A stretch of DNA of 64,000 nucleotides. Origin: Apis mellifera (lineage: Eukaryota; Arthropoda; Insecta; Hymenoptera; Apidae). Location of the stretch: the NCBI RefSeq assembly GCF_003254395.2, contig NC_037642.1, positions 7,143,736 to 7,207,735 on the forward strand, read 5' to 3'. The position numbers and the translations under genes were made by a program. The notes under the pieces were generated by a model that saw nothing but the letters and a program-made list of their open reading frames with translations, was not told where the DNA came from and searched no databases. Position 1 is the first letter of the stretch. Every line of letters starts with the position of its first letter. Positions 55,901 to 64,000 of the stretch are shown in pieces.

Positions 55901-58900
55901 TCCTACACCGCGACGCTTTTTAGTTTTTTGTTCGCTCAATCTATCTAATGGTAAATCGTTTAAATCTAAGTTATACACATGCCTAGCAAGTACTCTTGTC
56001 AAAGTATCTAAGGTTTTCTAAAAATAATACAAATATAATTAATATTAAATCTTAAATAATATGAATATTATATTTTTTATAGTAAATTTTAATTATACTT
56101 ACAGCCCATTCTCGAATTAATTCTTCCCATTGTGTTAAAGACGTTAATACTTCCAAAAACTGATCCCATAATTGTGTGGAAATAACAACATTTAAATTGG
56201 CCTTAATCCATGTAACAATTAAAGTTTGAAATATAGCAGGAGCAAGTTTTCCACCTATGCTTTCTTGAGTTTTACGTCGAGAAGATTTCTCGTTTAAAAC
56301 AAGAGATGTTATTTGCAATAATACTCTAAAAAATATTCAGTAAAATTATAATAAATTTACACAAAGATATTATGTTTTTATTTGCTATTTACAAAATAAA
56401 AACAAAATTTGATGATATGTACCTAAGTAACTGTTCCCAAGTAGCCGGTTCTAATCGAGAATTCATTACGACATATCGATATACGTTTAGAACTCTTTTG
56501 CAACTATCTGTTTGTTCTTCAAGTAATGTAAGAGATGCGTTTGGTCTAGAATTTTCTAAGAAAAAAACATTAGAAGCTTGTGTAATAAATACTTGTAAAA
56601 CATTTTGTAGTCCCGCTCTTATAAATAAATTTTCTCTATGTATAGCACCAAGATAAGAATCATTTCTTAATCTTGTTTGACGATAATTTTCAGAAGGACT
56701 TTTATCGATATCGTTTATATCTTTTTTTGAATTTTCTTCTAAATCTCTTTCTTTGTGACTATCCAATGGTTCTAACATGAATGGTGGTAATTCCTAAAAT
56801 AAAACATATAAATAAATAAATATAATTATATTATTATAATGTTAAAGAATTACAAATTGAAATCTTACATTCATTTGAATCCAATCTTTATAAACAGCTA
56901 TAGCCTTTCTTATAGCACCAGCATGATTAAAGTCCAGCAAAAAGGCTTGCCTATATAATTCATGTACAAAATTTACATTATCTCTATTTCCATACAGAAC
57001 TTCCCTAACAAGAGTAAATGCTGAAATAGTACTATCTTCTTGATTTTGATTTTCTTGGTGAGATACATTTGATTCAGGTGATAATAAAGATGATTCAGCA
57101 ACATTTTGAGTAACTGAAACTCGACGAAGTTCTGGCTCTGTATTTTCTTCATTTGGTGTTGTGCTAAAATAAAAATATTGGTATTAATTACATTCATAAA
57201 TTATTAACATATATTGATAAAATACCTATGTGAAAGGTGTGCGACACGAGCATCTTTCCTAGCGATATGAGTGAAACTAGCGATCCATTTAATTAAAGAA
57301 ACTTTACATAATATATAATTATCCTGATTCTGATTCGTTGGTTTACGCATTGTAGGCAACTCTAAATTCGGTTTGTACAATGAGAAATTATCATCAAACT
57401 CAGGACAAATGTGACGAAGGTATGTAGCTTTAAAACGTTCTAATAAAAATTGAAAAGTCTTGTGCTGTCGTGAAGATTTATCTCTCCATTCTATCTTTAC
57501 AACCTGTATATTAAATAGAAATTTTCTCATTCTTTTCCTAACAACATTATATTGCATTCATTGTTATTTAAAATTATAGATATACCTGAGTAACCATAAA
57601 TTCAAGTAATGCTTCTAAAAATCGAACAGTCTCATTATCAAGAGGTTTCTCTCCACTTTGTGGAGGTAAAATAGGTCCACTGTCAACTGGAGTGACAGGA
57701 CATTGGTTTAAACCATTGTCATGAAAAGTACTTTGTGATAATTGTGTATCATAAAATTCTTTTTTGTCTTTATCATCACAACCAATAAGATTTTTTGCAA
57801 GTTTATCTTTTTTTCCATCTATTTTACGTTCAGATTTATAAGGAGATGGCTGCTGGGGTGGAAATCCTGGTATCAAGCTTGCAAACATTTGATGAATATG
57901 ATCAGGAGCATTTTCTCCAAGAGCTTGGTACCATAAAATAAAGTATCTAAAATTATAAAATTATAAATTTTAAGATATATTATATAGAAGCACATTCTTT
58001 ATAGCACACGATAATAATATTATTACAAATATATACCTTATAGCTTCTCTTCGAAGTTTCCAACTATTACCAGGATGTAAAAGTTTTTGCAAAATTCTTG
58101 CTAAACTATGACATTGCCATCTTCTATTAAGAAGCTCAGGAAGAAGTGTTAAAACTTTTTCTAAGAGTTGCAATACTTGTTCCAATTCCTCCCTATGTGC
58201 TTTATGAACTATAAAAGAAATAATATATAAACAAATATGTATATAAAATATGTAATATTTAATTTCATAATTTGTTTTATATGTTTTGGATAAATGAAAA
58301 GAAATAGACAAAAAGCATCAATTTTATATAATTTTTGTACATATACACATGTAATAATATGAAATATTTTATATATATAAAATATATATATAATATTATA
58401 TATAATATTTAAATTATTTTTTATAATACACTTAATCTATAACATGCAAGGAATATATATTCATCATTACTATTACTCACCAATATGAAAGGAAAGTTCT
58501 GACAGCAAAATAAAGAAAACAAGTAAATAGTAAGATAATAGTAATATTGCAATTTTATAAATACTATATATAATTAAATATTAATATTAAACATAATTAT
58601 AATTTTATAAATAAAAATATTACTATTGTATATAAAAATACATTTATATATATTATTATTAACTTAAGATATATATATATATATATAAAATAGCAAATAT
58701 TTTTACCTCGTTGCCGTAAATTTGTTTCAGCTGATACAAAACAATCATACAAAATAAAATAGACATGACTGAAGTTGCCTTCAAAAAACCCCTTTGCTTC
58801 ATCAGTGTCCACATTTTCTATAAAATAATATCACAACTTTTTAATTCATTAAATAAAAATGTTATTTAATATATATAAAAAATATATAAAAAATTTTTCT

Positions 58901-60271
58901 AAAATTACAACATATAACAATATTTTTTAATTAATATTCATTACTATTATAAAACAATATATAAAACATATATAAAACAATAATATAACTACATTTTAAT
59001 TAAAACATAATTATTATATGTAAAAAATCTTAATTACTTTTTTTCATAAATTTAATTTATAAAAATTATGAAACTCTTATTACATTATCATTAATTTTAT
59101 ATAGTTGTATCTATGTAACAGTTTTTTTATATTTTGATATAACTATTATCATTTGTAATATAAATATATAAGTATAAATAAGTATAAAATAACATAATTT
59201 TATTCACTTCATTTTATAAAAAATGATAACATACATGTTCATATGAAAATAAAAATAACTTTTTATATTTTTTTTAAATTATAATAAGTATTTATTTTTA
59301 ATATAATACAAATATAAAAAATGTAATTATATTTAAGAAATTAAGAGTTCTATAAAATAAAAAGAAAATAATATATATTATATATAGAATTTTTTTTAAC
59401 TATGAATTATATACTCTCAATAATATTCTAACTCATAAACAAGATTTTTTATTGGTTTATGATGATTTTACATTTAAATAGTATTATCTATGTATAATAA
59501 TAATGTAACATTAGTTGAAATTGGAGGCCACAGTTGGTTAATGTGGTCATGCGGTTTGGTGATTAGATACTACTACTTAACATTACACTATCATATTATA
59601 ATTGCATACAAGTAAATTATTTTCTTTTTAAAATAAATCATATAATGATATTCAATGATATTTAGTAATTTATTATATAATTATCTTTTATATAAATATA
59701 ATTATTATATCTTTTTAAAAACATTATAATATTTTTTTTCTCAATTCAAAATAAATATATTTATTGGCAAAATTATTTATTTAATTTTTATTTTTATTAA
59801 ATGCAAAAATAATTTAAAAAATATGAAGTGTTTTTTTAAAAAATGTTAAAATATTTATATACATTTTTAACATTAATTATCAACAGTAATTGGTAACAGA
59901 AGCTGAACAAATACAATGAGAATAATAAAAAATCATCAGGCTGTACTTTCGATGAAAAATTCCAGAAGATCTACGACAGTATAAAACTGTCTCGGTGCTG
60001 ATGTGTAGGCGGCAAATACTAACAAAATTGCCGCCCCTCTCCTTTAACTATCGTCGTATTCATTAATTGGCACTGTGAAACTCCTCGTTCATGATTAATT
60101 TTCACGGCAAATTAACATTAGCTGATTCATAGAATGGCGAAAATTAAGAAGAAATATAATCTTACCTAATACGATTTTAAGATGTTTGAATCGGGTTGCA
60201 CTATCCTTTTTAACATCCTGAATCTTCAATGTTGACTTTTTGACGTCTACATGAAGTTTTTTGCTGAACAT
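48019..60271 (-). CDS. RalGAPA: Ral GTPase-activating protein subunit alpha (RALGAPA1/2-like)
   Basis: Catalytic subunit of the RalGAP complex (with a beta subunit); switches off Ral GTPases and is inhibited by Akt in animals. Exons in transcript order: 60166-60271, 58707-58817, (58481-58498), 58037-58208, 57586-57946, 57226-57503, 56869-57163, 56423-56793, 56103-56325, 55810-56017, 55581-55712, 54984-55220, 54197-54387, 54014-54112, 53619-53903, 53419-53544, 53181-53348, (52865-52921), 52282-52392, 52057-52215, 51745-51918, 51322-51685, 51105-51253, 50824-50999, 50305-50764, 49952-50238, 49698-49834, (49340-49465), 48019-48179; parentheses mark optional exons. All phases agree; 1,913 residues with every exon. 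Start MFSKKLHVDVKKST is family-typical. C-terminal RapGAP domain runs from about ETHKIAVIYVSQGQEDK to PFFGPLF; the presumed Asn thumb is N1683 in RHLGNDEIHIVW. One intron has a GC donor. Confidence 0.95.
49332..49465 (-). other. Optional exon or alternative 3' end of RalGAP alpha
   Basis: Acceptor after CACACTGTCAG, then 42 Ser/Ala/Arg-rich codons, then a weak donor GTGACT (after 49340). Spliced, it joins in frame to the last exon (VSDGSRVWFSNDTPD...). Unspliced, the frame ends at once (Gly-Asp-stop, 49332-49334). Exon 49698-49834 can also join the last exon directly in the same phase. Confidence 0.55.
49857..49914. repeat. (AT)n microsatellite
   Basis: About 28 AT dinucleotides in a RalGAP alpha intron, a short way from the exon 49698-49834 acceptor. 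Confidence 0.95.
52865..52921 (-). other. 57-nt cassette exon of RalGAP alpha
   Basis: Bounded by CTGATTGACAG and the donor GTAGTT. Open in phase 0 for 19 codons (RIQGAKRRRAGFYYPLMDQ) between ...LLLALK and ASHATVAQVACD. Skipping keeps the frame and restores the contiguous family sequence. The insert is strongly basic (AKRRR). Confidence 0.55.
54195..54196 (-). other. Non-canonical GC splice donor in RalGAP alpha
   Basis: After ...TQTLIK the minus strand reads AAA|GCATAG. The next exon starts cleanly at 54112 (IRLNQG) in phase 0, and the protein joins as LIKIRLNQG, as in the family. No GT donor nearby keeps the frame; using GTATCA four bases later would create a stop. So this is a GC-AG intron, or a base change or error at the donor. 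Confidence 0.6.
58481..58498 (-). other. 18-nt optional microexon of RalGAP alpha
   Basis: Minus-strand acceptor TTTTGCTGTCAG, 18 nt, then the strong donor GTGAGT. It keeps the frame between exon 2 (...RQR) and the next exon (HKAHREEL), adding ELSFHI in place of nothing. The human protein, as I recall it, has no insertion here, so the exon is probably optional. Confidence 0.55.
58818..60165. other. First intron of RalGAP alpha
   Basis: 1.35 kb, AT-rich. The right end (about 59930-60165) is somewhat less AT-rich and may hold regulatory sites. No exon was recognised. Confidence 0.6.
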
Positions 60272-60988
60272 GGTTCAATGCGAGCCGCCGGCGGCCGCGA
60301 CGACAAAAATTATCATCGAGGGTGTACAAAGTAGTGCTCATGGATACAAACCGACTAATACCGCACTGTCACCATGTCAGGAACTCAAAAAAGACAGCCC
60401 CTTTTATCACAGTTTGGCGTCAAATTTCGCGAGCGCACACACCTCCGATCAGATGTACGTGGCAGCCATCTTGACATCCTCGGCGCGCACTGCTCATAAC
60501 CTGTCGGGGCAATGACATCATCGCTTATACAGTTAATTTATTTTTCTTTCTTTCTTAATTTTCGATTCATGTGAAAATATATAAGTGCAATTTATTATAT
60601 TTTATCGAAATATTCTATTATTTCTTTCATCGAATAAAATTTATAATAATAAATTGTTTAAAGACACACTTTTCTTATAAAGCATCAAAACTAAATTTTT
60701 TTAAAAACTGCCGCTCTCAATCTGTGTTACCATTATATGATAATGTTGCTTATAATCATTATTGATATTTGAAATTTATATATATTAATAAATCCATTAA
60801 AATATTTAATGTAACGTAAAATTTATGAATTCAATTTTTAAGAAATATTTAAATAATCACATAATTTCTACAATATGATATTATCGACTTAGATAATTAA
60901 ACTAACGTAACATTAAATGTCACTAGATATCCCATTCACATATCTTCAATCATGTTAGTAACATTTTTTAATCGGAAATGACGTTTTT
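60272..60988. promoter_or_regulatory. Candidate bidirectional promoter between RalGAP alpha and the small plus-strand gene
   Basis: 717 bp separate two start codons facing away from each other. The part next to RalGAP alpha (60272-60520) is GC- and CpG-richer than its surroundings, as expected for its 5' UTR and promoter. The part next to the plus-strand gene is AT-rich. No TATA box stands out. Confidence 0.45.
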
Positions 60989-61666
60989 ATGGATGAAAAA
61001 TTAGCGGCATATTCAAATATAATAATGCAAAAAGATAAAATTTGTATAGAATTAACATTCAACAAAGTTTTAAGTTACAGTAAAAAAAAAAAAGTGAAAG
61101 ATTTTTGGAAATTTATAGAAGAAACAAAACCTTTTGAACCTTTTAAAATAGTATCAAGTATAATCATATTTCATTTCTTTTATAAATTAATTTAAGATAG
61201 TAATAAGAAGAAATAGTAATAAAGATATTAAAAATATAATGAATTAAATATGACAAGGAAGTACAAGTTGTATTGAATCATTTTAATTTTTTTATATATA
61301 TAACCAAACACAAATATGTAATATGAAAAAATTGTACAATATAAAAATTTACAGATAAAAAATTGTCAATAAAAGAAGAACATGAAAATTCAAAACATGA
61401 AAGAAAATGGTACAATCAATTAAAGTTATTTAAGGAACATAAATTAGACAAAATAGCACTTGCAGCGGGTGAACGATGTAAATTTTGTTATGACCATGCT
61501 AAGTACACGTAAGTATAAATGCTGAAAGATTGATTATAGATCAAAGATTATTATCTTATTTTTCTCAAGTAGAAATCCAGAAATGTGTGATATAGTGGAA
61601 GAATCATATGATGAATTATTAAATGATATGAAAGCTTTTGATAATAAATCAAATAATGACAAGTAA
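60989..61666 (+). CDS. Small unrecognised protein, 138 residues, three exons
   Basis: Exons 60989-61157, 61355-61508 and 61573-61666; donors GTATAA and GTAAGT, acceptors TTTACAG and CTCAAGTAG; phases 1 and 2 agree. The product starts MDEKLAAYSNIIMQKDKICI, is Lys/Glu-rich and predicted mostly helical, with a CKFC pair near residue 100 (GERCKFCYDHAKYT) and an acidic C-terminal end. No signal peptide or membrane segment. I do not recognise the family. The first donor is weak; an earlier GT at 61151 would break the frame. A poly(A) signal AATAAA lies at 61835-61840. Support is the three-exon phase agreement and protein-like composition in AT-rich DNA; expression is not shown. It lies head to head with RalGAP alpha. 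Confidence 0.6.
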
Positions 61667-62040
61667 AAAACTCAAAATTAATGTCGAAGAAATTTTCCAA
61701 ATCAATCAACCAACATATTAATTTATAATTATAATTTTTCATTAATTATTTTTGTAATATTTGTAATATTATAATATTGACATTTTAATAAGAAGAAAAT
61801 TAAATTTTCAAATATATAAAATATATAAATATATAATAAAGAAACAATGTTTTTCTTAATAATCTAAATTGATTAGATTATCACATATAATACTTATGAA
61901 TACATAAATTGCAGAGAAATTAGTTGAAACTATCAATAATATATTCGATATAAAGTAAACTTTGTTCATGTTTAACTATTCGATAGAATTAGAAATTAGA
62001 ACAAGATAAAGTAAGTATATATTTATATATATATATATAT
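61667..62040. other. AT-rich 3' flank of the small gene
   Basis: Probable 3' UTR with AATAAA at 61835, then AT-rich sequence with a short (AT)n run at 62022-62041. Nothing else is seen. Confidence 0.5.
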
Positions 62041-62054
62041 AAAATATATAAGCA

Positions 62055-62271
62055 AGATATTATACACTGGCCGAGGTTCCGAGCAGTATCGAATTTCTGT
62101 GGTGCAGGAGGTCGACGTGGTTCGAGTAAGGTGTTCTGCCACGGGAGCCATGAATGGGCTCGAGGATGTTGAATCCTTGCACATCTGGCCCTTCGAGTCT
62201 CTCGCGTTACCTTCTTATTGTCAGTCGTGCATCCAAAAATTCATACTGGATGACCGTTCACTGCCAGATTG
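62055..62271. other. Exon-like GC-richer island, strand unresolved
   Basis: A sharp block of about 50% GC between AT-rich flanks. On the plus strand one frame is open to a stop at about 62271 (contains YRISVVQEVDVVRVRC). On the minus strand another frame is open for 47 residues to a stop near 62051 (contains DVQGFNILEPIHGSRGR). Neither matches a family I recognise, and no clear acceptor was fixed for either. It may be the last exon of a neighbouring gene. Confidence 0.35.
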
Positions 62272-62289
62272 ATAAACATAAACGAAAAA

Positions 62290-63380
62290 ATTTTTCATAT
62301 ATACACGTTATAATAATGCACAAATTATATAAACTATATTTATTTAATTTCAATAATATTTAAATTAATTATAGATTTTTACACATATTTATTTGAACTA
62401 TTTTAGAAAAAGAAAATAATTTAAGATTAGAAATGAAAAAAGGAGATATAACGCAGAAAAATAAATATATGATTTTTTTCTAAATGTCATAATTAGTAAA
62501 TACCAAGAAAAACTAAAAGAGTAAAAAATTAAATGAGTAAATATACTGATAATTAAAAATAATAAAGTTTTATGTTCGCAAATTTTAAAAAAATAATGAA
62601 GTAGCGTATGCGTAGCTATTTGAAAATAATGTGTTAACAGCGAATAGCAAATGTTATTTTTATCGGCAGATTTATTTTACTTGTTTAAATAAGGTTTCAT
62701 ACTGTATACCGTTACATCCAAAATGAATGGAAATTATAACCAAAATTAAGAGAATCTCGTTGCGGCATTTTCATTTTCATATTGTTATTCGAACTGTATC
62801 GTAATGTTCATATAATAATCAAAATACAATCATAATTAATTTACATTTATACACGATACGATTTGTGTATTATGTTTTTGCATAAAATAGCATTGTTCGA
62901 TCCGGTATAGTCAGTCTAATAAACGTACAATAATAACGTAGTTTATTCGATCTCGAATAACAGTGATCTCTCCATTTTACTTAACTAATAATAGAAGTTA
63001 CAAGTCAATTAATTATATAATGAAATAATTCCATCATTATATATCTCTGTGTATCGAACAGCAATCTTTTTATCTTTCTACCGTTTATAAATCTTAAATT
63101 CTTTTCTTTTTCTAAAATAGTTCAAATAAATATGTATAAATCATTAATGAATGAACAATATCAATAACAATAGAATTGTCAAAAAATTAATCTTGATTAA
63201 TTTTAAATGAAAAATTCCAAACAAAAACCTCAGGGAAAGTAATTGAAGTAAAATAAATGCAAAGCAGTGAAATAATTTAAATAAGGAAAGACGACGAAAT
63301 GAGAAGAAAAGGGAGACGAGAAAAATCGGCTCAACGAACGATAGAATAATAAACGGATAGAAAAAGATCAAAAAATGGAA
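62290..63380. other. AT-rich stretch with no recognised feature
   Basis: Short ORFs only, no family similarity seen on either strand. Probably intron or spacer. Confidence 0.5.
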
Positions 63381-63394
63381 ATTATCGACGAGGT

Positions 63395-63653
63395 ATTATA
63401 TCATCCAGACATCGGCGCGCGTTATTTTCATCGAGCGCGCACGAAGAAGACAATGAGCGTAAAAATAGAGGAGAGCCACGGTAGAACTCGCGCTCTGGGG
63501 ACAAAAGAGAGTGGCACCGTGGGGAACCCTACCTCTTCGTGAGGAGGGGCTCATGGAGGGGGCCCACGTTGACGGAGATTCGACGAAGCAGAGATGTTTA
63601 ATCGGTGTTGGCCCGCATCAGGTTGATCGAGGACCCCCCAGCCTGGCTGTTGG

Positions 63654-63687
<34 letters not shown>

Positions 63688-64000
63688 TGATGATGATGAC
63701 GACGATGGAGGACGAGAACCAGGACGAGGACGAGGACGACGAGGACGAGGACGTGGGCTTTCGATTACGGGGTAAAGGGAGGGACAAGGAGAAACAAGAA
63801 TGGGGGAAGGATAGGGGGGCGTAAGCGGAACCAGGGTGGGTAACCAGGGGAGAGAGAGGCTGCGCCGTGCCGATGAAGCGAACAATGGAGGCGGGATGCT
63901 CATTTGTCTGCGGGCATTGTTGTTCACCCGGCCGGAAACACGAGCTCCGTGATCTCCTTTCTCTCTCTTTCTCTCTCCCATCGACTCCCTCCCTACTCCT
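63395..64000. other. GC-rich right edge, possible promoter / 5' exon of a minus-strand gene
   Basis: Composition changes abruptly to GC- and CpG-rich. On the minus strand a donor-like AG|GTAGGG lies at 63533/63532. Just upstream of it an ATG at 63552-63554 opens MSPSSRR. Long minus-strand frames here are low-complexity (poly-Ser or poly-Val from the GAC repeat) and are not convincing proteins. A promoter with a first exon is the simplest reading, but the evidence is weak. Confidence 0.3.
63657..63753. repeat. (GAC/GAT)n trinucleotide repeat
   Basis: About 15 GAC then GAT/GAC units run from 63657 to about 63705, followed by an imperfect GAGGAC-rich tract to about 63753. Confidence 0.9.

Noticed and set aside
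60261..60515. 84-codon plus-strand ORF opposite the RalGAP alpha start
   Set aside because: Starts at a TTG, is antisense to exon 1 and the 5' UTR of RalGAP alpha, and has no family similarity; treated as a shadow.
63598..63981. 127-codon minus-strand ORF with a poly-Ser run
   Set aside because: The run is the GAC/GAT repeat read in reverse. The rest is Pro/Arg/Ser low complexity, and the competing frames are equally open. Not accepted as a protein.
1..64000. tRNA, rRNA, CRISPR arrays, transposase or retroelement ORFs, viral insertions
   Set aside because: Scanned by eye on both strands for conserved tRNA arms, direct-repeat arrays, mariner/reverse transcriptase motifs and terminal repeats; none was seen. 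A covariance-model or repeat-library search could still find short remnants.

Overview
The window is AT-rich nuclear DNA of an insect, most likely a bee of the Apis type. Coding exons are small, with GT-AG introns. Long AT-rich introns and spacers carry many (AT)n tracts. The conserved proteins are animal ones and fit insect orthologues. No prokaryotic features, tRNAs, rRNAs or transposon ORFs were seen. Species is inferred from composition and gene content, not proven.

Layout. (1) 0.86-27.4 kb, minus strand: the 5' end of an unconventional myosin gene. Four small coding exons, one of them a 9-residue first exon, are spread over 26.5 kb, and the rest of the motor lies off the left edge. Its introns hold a 70-bp GATC-rich minisatellite, CRE palindromes, an X-box-like site and an E-box cluster. 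(2) 27.4-30.0 kb: spacer between divergent genes, with a TATA box, a CRE and an NRF-1-type palindrome before the next gene. (3) 30.04-40.59 kb, plus strand: complete kinesin-3 gene of the KIF16B/Klp98A type (motor, FHA, coiled coils, PX), 16 coding exons, about 1,325 residues. (4) 42.68-44.71 kb, minus strand: complete presenilin gene, 7 exons, 500 residues. (5) 48.02-60.27 kb, minus strand: complete Ral GTPase-activating protein alpha subunit gene, about 28 exons, up to 1,913 residues, with several in-frame optional exons. (6) 60.99-61.67 kb, plus strand: an unrecognised three-exon gene for 138 residues, head to head with RalGAP alpha. (7) 62.0-64.0 kb: an exon-like island of uncertain strand and a GC-rich edge with a GAC/GAT repeat.

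The genes are unrelated housekeeping or neuronal genes, not a cluster. Two act in membrane traffic: the PX kinesin on PI3P endosomes, and RalGAP on Ral and so exocyst-dependent traffic. Presenilin is the catalytic subunit of gamma-secretase. The most interesting observation is a probable alternative 3' end of the kinesin gene. Reading through the donor of coding exon 10 would replace the C-terminal half, including the PX domain, with a short tail ending in one hydrophobic segment.

Exon boundaries were set by hand from splice signals, phase continuity and remembered family similarity. No alignment or transcript data were available.
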